In this document: positions 1 to 9,010 of the stretch, one piece after another
Numbering within the stretch: the first letter of the stretch is position 1
Layout: every line of letters starts with the position of its first letter
The notes under the pieces: model-generated
Database searches by the model: none
Seen by the model: the letters and a program-made list of their open reading frames with translations, nothing else
Told to the model about the DNA's origin: nothing
From: Alistipes timonensis
GTDB taxonomy: Bacteria; Bacteroidota; Bacteroidia; Bacteroidales; Muribaculaceae
Length of the DNA: 64,000 nt
Assembly (NCBI GenBank): GCA_023663385.1
Contig: JAMPHO010000001.1
Location: forward strand, 980,881 to 1,044,880
Direction: 5' to 3'
Translations under genes and position numbers: made by a program

Positions 1-252
1 TGGTTGCCAATATTAAAAAATAACAAGCATTTCGTATGCCGTATAGCATTCGAATACTTCTTTAAGTTCCTTCAGGACAATGGAGAAAAGCCATCTTTAA
101 ACGAATTCATATCATCTGTTGACACACTTATCAATCTTGCTTCAAGCGGTTTCAAACCTGCTGCTAAGATAGTGGATGAATTCAAAATTCGAGACATTCA
201 GAAATCCATTGTGGAAGAATTTGAAAAGAGTGCGAGCGCTGACAATTTGTAA
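1..252 (+). CDS. Partial hypothetical protein, C-terminal end
   Basis: The reading frame is open from the first base of the window to a TAA at 250-252, so this is probably the last 83 codons of a gene that begins to the left. A TTG at position 4 could act as a start, but nothing upstream is visible to support it. The peptide is rich in Lys, Glu and Phe, ends in a charged helix-like segment (EEFEKSASADNL), and has no motif that I recognise. It is clearly AT-richer than the hmu operon that follows on the other strand. Function unknown. Confidence 0.4.
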   Translation, partial: WLPILKNNKHFVCRIAFEYFFKFLQDNGEKPSLNEFISSVDTLINLASSGFKPAAKIVDEFKIRDIQKSIVEEFEKSASADNL

Positions 253-448
253 ACATACGTCGTTACTGACTCTTTGTTTTTATTTTCATGCAAAACAAAG
301 TTCTGATTGCGAAATTGCATTTCCCGCATTATAATAATACGCATTATAATAGTAGTTGTACCGGTCGTCAGACTGCGCAAATGAGAGACTGCAATTCACA
401 CTATGACACAGCCTCTCATTTGAGTTGTTGGTTCGCCGTGGGGCGGGG
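253..448. other. Intergenic region with AT-rich repeats and an inverted repeat
   Basis: No gene is seen here. The stretch separates the partial left gene from the 3' end of the heme operon. It contains two similar AT-rich segments (cattataata at about 327 and 343) and an inverted repeat, CAAATGAGAG at 378-387 with CTCTCATTTG at 413-422 (10-bp stem, 25-base loop). The hairpin lies 27 bases past the hmuV stop and could end the heme operon, but no T-tract follows it on the minus strand. Confidence 0.45.
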
Positions 449-796
449 TTATTCGGGGATGTAGATGATGTCGCCGGAGGGGAGGCGGTAGGCGGTGCCG
501 ACGCGCTCGCCGCGGGTTGCGGAAGGGTCGGTATCGTCGGAGGCCGACGGGGTATAGCGGTTGATTTTCTCGCCTTCCTTGGTGATGATTTCCATCTGCT
601 CGGTACCGGGGTTTTTCACCATCGTGAAATCCTCCTGGGAGAACATTTCGGTCATATTGTAGCGGCTCACGAGCGCAACCATAAGGGCCACAGCAAACAC
701 CATGGCGACGTCAAACAGGTTGCTGACCACGCTCATCGGGTCGCTATCCTCGCCGACGGAACGACCTCTGAGTATTGAATTGCGACGGCTTCTCAT
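449..796 (-). CDS. hmuV: DUF2149 protein, HmuV-like
   Basis: This 115-residue protein has a short basic N-terminus, one membrane segment at about residues 22-44, and an outside tail of about 70 residues ending in RLPSGDIIYIPE. The arrangement (short inside N-terminus, one helix, small outside domain) matches DUF2149 proteins, which are topologically like ExbD/TolR and sit beside an ExbB/TolQ-like gene. The ATG overlaps the stop of hmuU by four bases (ATGA), indicating translational coupling. It is the last gene of the heme operon. By analogy with ExbBD it may form a proton-driven motor with HmuU; that is inference, and DUF2149 proteins lack a settled biochemical role as far as I know. Confidence 0.8.
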   Translation of the reverse strand: MRSRRNSILRGRSVGEDSDPMSVVSNLFDVAMVFAVALMVALVSRYNMTEMFSQEDFTMVKNPGTEQMEIITKEGEKINRYTPSASDDTDPSATRGERVGTAYRLPSGDIIYIPE

Positions 797-1416
797 AAGG
801 CGGAGTTTTTAGTGGTTTCTGCCGGGGCAACGCTGCTAAGGGTGTCGGCGATGTATTCCAGACGGGCCAGATCGGCGCGGGCGCGGCGTTCGAGGCTCTG
901 CTGGGTGAGGAATCCGATGGCGCTCACCGTAAGGCCGACAACGGTGGTGGCGAACGCCACCTGCATATTGTAGGCCATCGAGGCTATATCGCCCTGAGCG
1001 AGTCCAACCAGAGCTGGACCCATCGGGATGAGTGTGCCCATCAGGCCGAGTATTGGCCCCATTTTGGTGAGTGTTTTGGAGGTAGCAACTTCGCGCTCCG
1101 CCTCCAGTTCAAAGTCGTTGAGCAGCAGGGTGAGTTTAGGTTCGCTACCTGCGGCTTCGAATATGCGGCGTGCGTAGGCTTCGGCGGGGATAAGCGGTTT
1201 GGCGGGCAGGGCGGCGAACGCGGCACCCTTGTCCCCCTTGTCGAGTTCCTTGACAACAACGGCGAGGCGGGCCGAACCCTTGCGGGCGCGGCTCCACTGG
1301 CCAAAGTACGCGCCCACCATCAGAAGCGCCCTCGCGAAGAAGAAAATAAGCAGCACGATCACAGGCACGAGCAGCCCGGTTGAAATCCAGTAGAGAATGT
1401 TTGAGATAACGTTCAT
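793..1416 (-). CDS. hmuU: MotA/TolQ/ExbB proton channel family protein, HmuU-like
   Basis: Inner-membrane protein of 207 residues. The first membrane helix is at residues 9-31, a cytoplasmic loop rich in Lys and Glu follows, then two more helices at about 105-130 and 138-162, the second with the small-residue pattern typical of ExbB/TolQ (ATTVVGLTVSAIGF). The start at 1416 was chosen because its ATG overlaps the hmuT stop (ATGA); the frame remains open for 33 codons upstream but those lie inside hmuT. ExbB-family proteins form proton channels that energise outer-membrane or periplasmic partners. In this operon the likely partners are HmuV and the membrane-anchored chelatase HmuS. Confidence 0.85.
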   Translation of the reverse strand: MNVISNILYWISTGLLVPVIVLLIFFFARALLMVGAYFGQWSRARKGSARLAVVVKELDKGDKGAAFAALPAKPLIPAEAYARRIFEAAGSEPKLTLLLNDFELEAEREVATSKTLTKMGPILGLMGTLIPMGPALVGLAQGDIASMAYNMQVAFATTVVGLTVSAIGFLTQQSLERRARADLARLEYIADTLSSVAPAETTKNSAL

Positions 1417-2108
1417 ATTTTTCCGATTCGTTTGTTTATCATATATTTGTTGAATATTATCCCAGCAGTCGCACCGCATATCAGCAGAAGAACCACCGCT
1501 CCGAGGGCGTTCCATTCAATGAAGCTCACTCCGGCTGCCGCCGTACGGCCGTTGACTGTAGCGGTGACACCGAGGGCAGCTGTGAGGAGCGACGCGAGGA
1601 AGAGCAGCTCCAGACGGATGTCATCCTCGGGGAGTAGCCAGCGGAATGCCGCCGCGGCCAATGGCGCTCCAATGAGCACAGCTACGGCCAGCGTATAGCC
1701 GACAAGGGAGAAGTCAGCTCCCGTAAAACTGAATATCAGCTCGGTAAGGAAGGCGAGTAGGGCCGGGAATATCGCCAGCCCTGGAAACCAGAGCAATACG
1801 GCGAGCACGAGGCGCCCTTTGACGGATTTCAGTCCGCCACTGATTTTTCTGCCCATAAGGAAGCAGAACGCAATCTGCGAGGCTACATCTATAGTGAGTA
1901 ACACGGCGGCATCGAGCATAAATTCGGGCGACTCCAACCAGGAATCAATCTGAGTTTTCGACTGCGAAGCGGCTGAATCGGTTGCAAAGGCGACGAACAG
2001 TGCCGCTATGGCGCAGAGCGCCACCCGCCCAACCGTTCCGTGGTAGGTGAGTTTTGCCAGGAAGGCGAATCCCGCCATCAATAATATAATGAGAACTACT
2101 ACCTCCAT
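1413..2108 (-). CDS. hmuT: Polytopic membrane protein of the heme operon, HmuT-like
   Basis: A very hydrophobic protein of 231 residues with about seven predicted membrane segments, for example residues 2-19, 29-45, 67-87, 100-128, 138-160, 168-186 and 197-217, and a basic C-terminus (NKYMINKRIGKI). ATG at 2108 is preferred; a TTG three codons upstream at 2117 is the alternative and would overlap the hmuS stop. The stop overlaps the hmuU start (ATGA). I see no nucleotide-binding or transporter signature. Its position between the CobN-like gene and the ExbB-like gene matches hmuT of the Porphyromonas and Bacteroides hmu loci. A channel or scaffold role is a guess. Confidence 0.7.
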   Translation of the reverse strand: MEVVVLIILLMAGFAFLAKLTYHGTVGRVALCAIAALFVAFATDSAASQSKTQIDSWLESPEFMLDAAVLLTIDVASQIAFCFLMGRKISGGLKSVKGRLVLAVLLWFPGLAIFPALLAFLTELIFSFTGADFSLVGYTLAVAVLIGAPLAAAAFRWLLPEDDIRLELLFLASLLTAALGVTATVNGRTAAAGVSFIEWNALGAVVLLLICGATAGIIFNKYMINKRIGKI

Positions 2109-2113
2109 AGCTT

Positions 2114-5100
2114 TCAATCGTTGGATGCCTCCTTACGGCGGCGACGTATCACGATGAAGATAACACCGAGCACGACGAACACAGCCGCGGCAACCGCAAC
2201 AGCACTAAGGCGATTGGTTGTGGTCTGCGCAGAGTTGAGTTCCTCGCGCTTCATGACAGTGCCCTCGTTGCCTGAGGAGATATTCTCAGCGCGCGCCTGA
2301 GCCACAGCGGCGTTGTAGGCCGCGGCTGAGGCGGGAGCTTTCGAGGCTATATAATCGCGGAGTTTGGCATTGTCGCACACGAAGCCGGTGCATGCCGCGC
2401 CATATTCAGCCACAACCTCGGTGTGTAGCTCGGCGAGTTTGGCAAGCTGCTCGGGAGAGGCTTTCCACATCCCCTTGCGCGAGGTTTCGAGCATGACAGC
2501 GGTAATTTCCTGGATGGCCGCGGGCGACTTATCCGTGAAAAATTTCTTGGTGCCGAGTCCGTTGACGTCCTCAACAAGCGAGGCGTAGATGCCGTCCCAC
2601 AGCTCATTGTCGATGGCTTCGGGCTTCATCACGTTCCAGCCGTAGGTGTTGCGCACAATGTCGGCGATAGCCGAAGCATCGCCCGCGCCACCTTTCATCT
2701 TCTCCTTGAGGTAGGCGGGATTGAGCACGGTGGTACGGCTCTCGACTCCGATGGCTTCCTTGACCTCCTGCATACGGGCGCGGTTGCGGTTACGATAGTC
2801 ACTCAGATACGCCTCGGGCTCCTTGCCGGTGATGTTTCGCACAGCCAGGTTCATACCCCCCATGAATTCATACACATGGTCGAGGCTGAGTGCTCCCCAG
2901 GTGTTGCTCTGACGGGGCTGTACCACCACGTCGGTACGGGTGAGAGCCGCTTCGAAAGCGTGCTGGCGGGCCTGCTCCCAATCTTCTTCCGAGCCGTAGC
3001 TGGCGCCCATATTATTAATGTATGTTTCGGCGATTTCCGAAGCGTCCTCCCAACGGTCGCCCGCTTCGACCATCGACTGGATGCCCGAGCCGTAGTTGCC
3101 GTTGACGCCGCCGAACACTCGCTGGGTCGAGAGCGAGCGGGCCTCTTTCGGGGACACCCCTTTGTCGACGAGCACGCGCTCCGACTCCACAATTCCCTCG
3201 CACACATAGTTGGGGTAGGCTTTGTCGTCGGCCTCGGCAGCCATCCTCACCGCGCGGCCTATGAGGAAGAGGCGCGATGCTGCGAGATCGCGGAGCTGAC
3301 CGGAAGTCTGTACAACGACGTCGATTCGGGGGCGTCCGAGCTCTTCGTAGGGGATAAGCCGCAGGTCGGTGACGCGGCCAAACGGGTCGCGCACCGGCTC
3401 GACTCCGAGCATATAGAGCACCTGCGCTATGGTCGCGCCTTCGGTCTCAATGAACTCGCTGCTCCAAAGCGTATAGCTCACCTTGCGGGGCACACTGTCG
3501 CCGTGAGCTTTGCGATACATCGCTATAGTATTGTCGGCGAGGTCTTTCCCTTTCTCCCAGGCGACCGCCGACGGAGTCTCCTCGGCGTTTACGGCATACA
3601 TATTCCGCCCAGTAGGGAGTATTTCGGGATTGAGCACCGGGTCGCCACCCGATGTGGGGGCTATGTATCCGCCATTGAGGGCGTTAAGCAGTGAGGCGAT
3701 TTCCGCGGCGGGGGATTCGCAGAGCGCTCGGCGGTATTTGTCAACGTTAGCGAGGGCCCTCTCCACCTCGCCCACCGCCTGGGCAAATTCGATTTCCTCC
3801 TTGGAGAACTCGCGCTGAAGCGTGCCCATTTTGTCTCCGGCATGACCCGCTCCCGTTTTGGTGCCACCACCCTTCACGACATTCTTCTTTGCCTCGATAG
3901 CGGCACGCATCTTATTGATGGCTTCTTCCGAGGCCCCCATCTTCCTGGCCATAGCAATGGCTTTCTCGGGGTCCATCCCCGCCGCGGCCATCATGGAGCC
4001 GTGGCTCTTAGTGGAGTTCGGGCGGTCGGCTATTTTCGAGGTCGCTGCCTGGGGCTGATTCATCATCGCGCCCATCACCATCATACGGGAAAACATCCCC
4101 TTGCTCCCTTCGATAGCGGTGTTTATGGACCGGGCGCTGTCTATTTCCGCCTGGGTGAGTCCGGCGATGGTTCGGAGCGACGCGTCATCGATAACAGTGC
4201 CTGAATTTACCAGTTTCTTAGCCTTGGCGCGGTGCTGCCGCAGGTCGCCGCCGCGGAGCTTCTGTAAGGAATAGGCTATCGGGTCTATTGTCATAGCCTC
4301 AACAGTCGAGGAGATATGCTCCGGGGAGTAAGGCTTCCCGAGAACATATAGCGCGCCTGTGATTTTCTCGTTGGCGAGTTCCTCGGCGAAGGTTTCAACG
4401 CGGAGCACGTCGTCGCTCGTGAACGGTTTTACGCTGTCGATTCGGAGTTCGCGGTGAATGCCGAGTTCGAGGGTGTGCTTCTTCACAAGTTCCGCGCCGC
4501 GCACGGAGTCGGCGCGGGTTTTCGCGCCGTTGTATGCGGCGATGGCATCGGAAAGGTTCTTATAGATACCCCTCACGTCGCTTTCGAGGAAAGGGGGAGT
4601 GAGGTAGTTGACGATTCCGGCGTAAGAGCGGCGCTTGGCTATCATAGCCTCACCCACATTCGAGGTGGAGTAGAGATAAAAGTGGGGAAGAGTACCTACG
4701 AGGCGGTCGCTCCAATCCTCGCTGCCGAGGGCCACCTGTTTGCGAGGTGTGAATTCGAGCGATCCGTGGGCGCCGAAATGGGCGAGCGCGTCGGCTCCGA
4801 ATCCGTGCTTGGCCCAGAGATAGGCGGCAACATACTGATGGGGCGGCGCGGCATCGGTACCGTGGACTATCTGGAAATCATCATCGCCGAGTCCGGCGGC
4901 AGGCTGCGGCAGAAGCGCCACATTACCGAAAATCAGGCACGGAAGTGCGAGATTCCCCTTGCCATCGGTGAGGGCATGACCTGGAAAAGCGCCGTCGACG
5001 CTGTCGGTGGCGGCTTTCATCGCGTCGGAAAGTGATGCGGAGCGCCAGGTGTCGTATTCTTCCTTGTCGATAATCCTCGGATGGGCCTTGGCAACGAAGT

Positions 5101-6385
5101 CGGCCTTGGCGCCGACAGCGTAATCGTTGAATATGCGGCCGTTGGCATTAATGAGCTTCTCAAGCGAGGCGGCATCCGGCGGGAGATTGTCAACTCTGTA
5201 TCCCGCCTCTTTGAGGCTTCTGAGGAAGTTGAAGAGCGAGGGGGCGACATCCATCCCCTCGGCCACCAACGCGCTTTGGCCGGGGCCTTTGAAGTAAAAC
5301 AGAGCCACGCGCTTTTCGGCATTGGGCTTGGTCTGGAGCGCGACGTAATTGGCCACTGTCTCGGTGAATCGTTCGAGTCGGTCGGGTATCGCCGCGACCT
5401 CGGGCAGACTATCCTCCCCCTCGAAATGGGCGAAAAGGGCGTAGGGGAGCACCGCACCATCGATTTCCGGGGTAACAACGCTTTGGGAGAGGAATCCGCC
5501 GTTCATCCCCATTTTGTCGGCCATCCATTCATCGTAGGGGCGGTTCACGTTCAGGGGCGAGAAGAGGGGTATGTTCTTCTCCGAGAGCCATTCAACGACG
5601 TTGTCGCCCATACGTCCGTGGGCCATATTGATCATCGCGGAGGCTCCGACCGAGTCGGCGCGCCCTTCGGCGATAAAGCGCTGAATCACAGTGACGGGGT
5701 ACACCGCCATACCGCGGCGTTCGAGCGAAGCGACAAGTGAGTCGGCCACACCCATCTGCCCGGTAAGTATTACTTTCTTAGTGTTCTCGCCGAGTTTGCC
5801 GTTCTTTCGTAGCCAGGCTTCGTAGTCGGCCACGGAGTTGAAGCCGAGGTCGTCGCCATCCTCAGCTCCACCGGGGTAATAGATAAGCGAGGATGAGGAG
5901 GAAACCGGGTCGCCCGGCATCGGCGCAAAGAGCTTTTTCCCATCGATGAAGCGACGTATGTAGGCCATTAGATTGCGATAGTTCGAGCGCCCTCCGGCAA
6001 GGTATTGCGAGAGGAACGACTGGTCGACCGAGTCGACCGAAACCACCATATTCCGCGGATTAGTGGCCGCCGTGGTAAGCACGGGCGTCCCCTCTTGGGC
6101 GGCTTCTATTAGTGCTTGACGCTGCTCCTCGGTAACGCGGAGCCCCATGCCGTTGACCAGCACCATATCATAGTCGGCGGCTCGGTCAAGCTCTTCGGGC
6201 GAGAGTTCCGCGATTTTCACCCAGCCATTGCCGGAGTTGGCTTTGGCGATCTGTCCGAGCGTGATAGCCTGATAATTGACGAACGCCACTTTCGTCGGTG
6301 CCGCGACTCTTGACCACGCGCAAATGCCGGCCCCCAACAACAGGGCGCCGGCGCAAACCGATAATATAATCTTTTTTCTCTTCAT
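2114..6385 (-). CDS. hmuS: Membrane-anchored CobN-like chelatase, HmuS-like
   Basis: A 1423-residue CobN/BchH-family protein. An N-terminal helix (residues 5-25) exports it and a second helix at about 1392-1413 followed by IRRRRKEASND anchors its C-terminus, so the chelatase body should face the periplasm, unlike cytoplasmic CobN. The family signature GAHGSLEFTPRKQ lies near residue 540. Residues about 755-820 hold a Met-rich insertion (MFSRMMVMGAMM, later SHGSMMAAAGM). No ChlI/ChlD-like AAA subunit is nearby; instead ExbB-like and DUF2149 genes follow. HmuS of Bacteroidetes heme loci has been linked to removing iron from heme in anaerobes; that reaction is the best guess here. It begins 10 bases after the hmuR stop. 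Confidence 0.87.
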   Translation of the reverse strand: MKRKKIILSVCAGALLLGAGICAWSRVAAPTKVAFVNYQAITLGQIAKANSGNGWVKIAELSPEELDRAADYDMVLVNGMGLRVTEEQRQALIEAAQEGTPVLTTAATNPRNMVVSVDSVDQSFLSQYLAGGRSNYRNLMAYIRRFIDGKKLFAPMPGDPVSSSSSLIYYPGGAEDGDDLGFNSVADYEAWLRKNGKLGENTKKVILTGQMGVADSLVASLERRGMAVYPVTVIQRFIAEGRADSVGASAMINMAHGRMGDNVVEWLSEKNIPLFSPLNVNRPYDEWMADKMGMNGGFLSQSVVTPEIDGAVLPYALFAHFEGEDSLPEVAAIPDRLERFTETVANYVALQTKPNAEKRVALFYFKGPGQSALVAEGMDVAPSLFNFLRSLKEAGYRVDNLPPDAASLEKLINANGRIFNDYAVGAKADFVAKAHPRIIDKEEYDTWRSASLSDAMKAATDSVDGAFPGHALTDGKGNLALPCLIFGNVALLPQPAAGLGDDDFQIVHGTDAAPPHQYVAAYLWAKHGFGADALAHFGAHGSLEFTPRKQVALGSEDWSDRLVGTLPHFYLYSTSNVGEAMIAKRRSYAGIVNYLTPPFLESDVRGIYKNLSDAIAAYNGAKTRADSVRGAELVKKHTLELGIHRELRIDSVKPFTSDDVLRVETFAEELANEKITGALYVLGKPYSPEHISSTVEAMTIDPIAYSLQKLRGGDLRQHRAKAKKLVNSGTVIDDASLRTIAGLTQAEIDSARSINTAIEGSKGMFSRMMVMGAMMNQPQAATSKIADRPNSTKSHGSMMAAAGMDPEKAIAMARKMGASEEAINKMRAAIEAKKNVVKGGGTKTGAGHAGDKMGTLQREFSKEEIEFAQAVGEVERALANVDKYRRALCESPAAEIASLLNALNGGYIAPTSGGDPVLNPEILPTGRNMYAVNAEETPSAVAWEKGKDLADNTIAMYRKAHGDSVPRKVSYTLWSSEFIETEGATIAQVLYMLGVEPVRDPFGRVTDLRLIPYEELGRPRIDVVVQTSGQLRDLAASRLFLIGRAVRMAAEADDKAYPNYVCEGIVESERVLVDKGVSPKEARSLSTQRVFGGVNGNYGSGIQSMVEAGDRWEDASEIAETYINNMGASYGSEEDWEQARQHAFEAALTRTDVVVQPRQSNTWGALSLDHVYEFMGGMNLAVRNITGKEPEAYLSDYRNRNRARMQEVKEAIGVESRTTVLNPAYLKEKMKGGAGDASAIADIVRNTYGWNVMKPEAIDNELWDGIYASLVEDVNGLGTKKFFTDKSPAAIQEITAVMLETSRKGMWKASPEQLAKLAELHTEVVAEYGAACTGFVCDNAKLRDYIASKAPASAAAYNAAVAQARAENISSGNEGTVMKREELNSAQTTTNRLSAVAVAAAVFVVLGVIFIVIRRRRKEASND

Positions 6386-6395
6386 AATCAGTTTA

Positions 6396-8348
6396 TTATT
6401 TAAACATCCTGTCGATGTCGAGTGAGAGTCCTATAGTCCAGGTCCGACCCGTAGTCGGTGCCGAGTTCCAGTAGTAGACTTTCGGAACGTAGCCCATCAG
6501 GTTGTCGATGGCGGCGTTTATGTTGATTCCTTTCCAAACGGTTTGCTGGAGGGTCAGTTTCCAAAGGGTATAAGCGCCGTCGGTTTCGTAACGGCTTTCG
6601 GGCTTGGAGAGATAACGCCCCGAAAGTCCTATATAAAAGCGGTACCAGCGCCCGACATTATGTTGGAAATCAACACGCCAGGTGGCGGAATGCGGGCGGG
6701 GCGATGAGAACTGGGAATCGAACTTGCGGCCAGCGACATGCAGATAGTTGTAGCTCGCCGAGAGTCCGAAACCGCATACTGCCCTGTAGCGGGCCGTCGC
6801 ATCGAGTCCGGCCACTTTTACACCCTCCTCGTTGGCATAAATCGCACCCTCCTCCCGGTCGGCATCGCCGGGGTAGTCAGTAGTGGTTATCCGGCGGTCG
6901 TAGTAGTTGTAATAACCTGATGCGGTGACGCTGTATTTGCCTCGGAAAATAGTTGCGGGAATTTCGCCGTAATGCTCCAGGGAGAGGTTGAAATTGTGGC
7001 TGCGTTCAGGTTTGAGGTCGGGGTTGCCGTAAATCATCTGAATGCCAGCCATATCGAAATTCATATACATCTCCTTAAGGCTCGGGGCGCGGAAACCGCC
7101 GGCATATGAAGCGCGGATAGTCAGCCCTTTGAGCTTGAACATAGCGGCCAGGCGCCCGGTGAGGGCATTATTGCGCGAGGCCGAAAAGTAGTCGTCGCGC
7201 AGGGAACCAACGAGGTTGAGCCAGGGGAGGGGATTATAGTCGAACTGCACGAACAGGTCGGCCGAAGTCTGCCGGTGGTCGGCGTTGTCGGTGAACTGGT
7301 ATGTTGTGAGATAGTCGTGGAGCACGTCGCCACCAGCGGTAAGGGCGTGCTTCCCCCAGAACTGATTATATAATATGTGTACGACATGCTGACGGTTCGA
7401 GTAATCGTGGTCGTGGGTACGCTGGCCGAGCACGAAGCGCACCTTGTCGTACTGGTCATATCCGTAAGAGAGCTCCAGCTGGCGAGTGCCGTCGATTTCC
7501 CATATGCCGCGCAGTCCCGCGTTATAGTCGGAGTAGCGGTCGGTATAGTTATGTCGGTCGCTTGTGCGGCGGTAGTAGCCTCCCCGGGCGGTGAGCCGCA
7601 GGTTGTCGACAGGGCGGTATGTGAGCCTCTCCTTTACGTTGAAAGTCTCACCGCCGTAGATGTCGTGGATTTTCGACCGGGTGTCGAAAGCATCGGTGAG
7701 GTGCACCGTCTCGACTTTTGAATGGCGGGCTGTGGTGCTGGAGTTCCATCGCCCGGCGTTGAAATCGACCGAGGCGCCGGTACGCCACTCGTTGCCCAGC
7801 GAGCGGTAACGGGAATTCACGTTGACGTTCCACGGGTCGGTTGACTCGCGGCTTATGAGGTTAACCACACCACCCACGGCGTTCGCGCCGTAGAGAGCCG
7901 AGGACGCGCCCTTGACTATCTCTACCTGTCCTACGTTTTCAAGGTCGAGGCGGCTGTAGTCCACATTGTCCATCGTCTCCCCGGCGAGCCGCTCGCCGTC
8001 AACGAGAAAGAGTACCGCGTTGCCGCCGAAGCCGCTCATATTCAAGGAGGTCTCCTGCGTCATCGCATAGCCGAACTCCAGTCCGGGCAACTCCTCGGTG
8101 AGCAGGTCCTGGATATTTGTGGCGTCGGCGCGCCCGATTTCTTCCTCGGAAATGACGCGGGTCACAACGGGTACGTCCTTTAACGCCTTGGGGGTACGGG
8201 TGGCTGTGACGACCACCTCTTCCAGGAGTCTCTCGTCGATGCTGAACTCCGGTTCCCCGGAAGCCTCGCCGGAGGTAATCCCCCCGGCGAGAAGGCTTCC
8301 CGGAACGAGGCCGAGCAGCGGCAAGAATCGGTGGCCGTTGACTCTCAT
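6396..8348 (-). CDS. hmuR: TonB-dependent heme receptor, HmuR-like
   Basis: A 650-residue outer-membrane receptor. An export signal covers residues 1-25, a TonB-box-like segment (EVVVTATRT) sits at 44-52, the plug domain runs to about 165 (VKGASSALYGANAVGGVVN at 145-163), and the remainder is beta-barrel ending in DRMFK. It carries FRAP (419-422) and NPDL (442-445), the motif pair seen in heme and hemoglobin receptors, which supports heme rather than another substrate. No histidine lies between the two motifs, unlike several classical heme receptors. Its ATG overlaps the stop of the upstream lipoprotein gene (ATGA), and hmuS starts 10 bases after its stop, so all are probably one transcript. 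Confidence 0.88.
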   Translation of the reverse strand: MRVNGHRFLPLLGLVPGSLLAGGITSGEASGEPEFSIDERLLEEVVVTATRTPKALKDVPVVTRVISEEEIGRADATNIQDLLTEELPGLEFGYAMTQETSLNMSGFGGNAVLFLVDGERLAGETMDNVDYSRLDLENVGQVEIVKGASSALYGANAVGGVVNLISRESTDPWNVNVNSRYRSLGNEWRTGASVDFNAGRWNSSTTARHSKVETVHLTDAFDTRSKIHDIYGGETFNVKERLTYRPVDNLRLTARGGYYRRTSDRHNYTDRYSDYNAGLRGIWEIDGTRQLELSYGYDQYDKVRFVLGQRTHDHDYSNRQHVVHILYNQFWGKHALTAGGDVLHDYLTTYQFTDNADHRQTSADLFVQFDYNPLPWLNLVGSLRDDYFSASRNNALTGRLAAMFKLKGLTIRASYAGGFRAPSLKEMYMNFDMAGIQMIYGNPDLKPERSHNFNLSLEHYGEIPATIFRGKYSVTASGYYNYYDRRITTTDYPGDADREEGAIYANEEGVKVAGLDATARYRAVCGFGLSASYNYLHVAGRKFDSQFSSPRPHSATWRVDFQHNVGRWYRFYIGLSGRYLSKPESRYETDGAYTLWKLTLQQTVWKGININAAIDNLMGYVPKVYYWNSAPTTGRTWTIGLSLDIDRMFK

Positions 8349-8821
8349 TCCTTAGGAGCGCTGAAAGTGCAAATCATAGGCATAGGCATCGCGCCGTAGT
8401 TGAGGCTGAACTTGACGGTCAGCGTTGAGCCGGAGTAGCTCCCCTGTGCTGTGCCGGAGAAATTCTTGCCATCGGCGGTGGTGCCGCTGAAATCGGTGGA
8501 TGCGAGTGTGTATTCACCGTCCTCTCCGCTGACCTTCACCCCCTCGATAGTGAAGCCGGGCACTTTCATCGGGGGATTGCCGAAGTCGGAGATGGCGATT
8601 GAGGCGGTGGCGTCGTCCGTAGCACTGACGGTGAACGTCATATCCTCGAATGTGGACTCGCTCCCCATAACAGAGCAGGTCATGTCGCCCTTGTAAACGC
8701 CTGCGACCTCCTTGGCGGCGGGGGTGTCGGGAGTGTCGTCCTTGTCGTCAGAACAGGAAATGGAGGTCACGGCTCCAAACAGGAGCGCCATAGAGGCGAA
8801 GATGGTTTTTAATGCTTTCAT
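8345..8821 (-). CDS. Calycin-like lipoprotein heading the heme operon
   Basis: A 158-residue secreted protein with a lipobox (SISC, Cys at about residue 22), an acidic spacer (SDDKDDTPDTP), then alternating beta-strand segments beginning GVYKGDMTCSVMG and ending in a strand with FSLNYG. The pattern fits the Calycin_like lipoproteins common in Bacteroides. The start at 8821 is the ATG just before a typical signal peptide; the longer frame upstream would run through the promoter. It is first in the operon and overlaps hmuR (ATGA). In Porphyromonas the first gene is the hemophore hmuY; this protein does not look like HmuY in its visible sequence, so it may be a functional replacement or a different ligand binder. 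Confidence 0.75.
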   Translation of the reverse strand: MKALKTIFASMALLFGAVTSISCSDDKDDTPDTPAAKEVAGVYKGDMTCSVMGSESTFEDMTFTVSATDDATASIAISDFGNPPMKVPGFTIEGVKVSGEDGEYTLASTDFSGTTADGKNFSGTAQGSYSGSTLTVKFSLNYGAMPMPMICTFSAPKE

Positions 8822-8857
8822 CGTTGCGAAATGTGTTTGATTGTTGTTTTGATGACG

Positions 8858-8889
8858 CGAAATTACATCCGTGCGCCACCCTCGGCAAT
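8858..8889 (-). promoter_or_regulatory. Putative promoter of the heme operon
   Basis: On the minus strand ATTG (8889-8886) lies 20 bases before TAATTTCG (8865-8858), a good fit to the Bacteroidetes sigma-ABfr promoter. Transcription would begin near 8852, about 30 bases before the lipoprotein ATG. An interrupted inverted repeat, TACCC at 8889-8893 and GGGTA at 8901-8905, touches the -33 element and could be an operator. Confidence 0.5.
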
Positions 8890-9002
8890 ACCCGAAATCG
8901 GGGTAATTAAGCATCGGATTCGCGCGCCGCGGCTCTCACCGCCAAGCGTTGACGGCCAATCGGTAATGATTTTTGGGTATTGCTTGGAATAATTCTTAGC
9001 CG

Positions 9003-9010
9003 TAACTTTG
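9003..9010 (+). promoter_or_regulatory. Putative -7 element of the hemerythrin/LuxR regulator gene
   Basis: TAACTTTG matches the Bacteroidetes -7 consensus and lies 20 bases before the chosen ATG at 9031. No good -33 element is seen at the usual distance (the nearest is CTTG, 16 bases away), which would suit an activator-dependent promoter. The site shows that starts upstream of 9010 are unlikely to be used. Confidence 0.45.
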
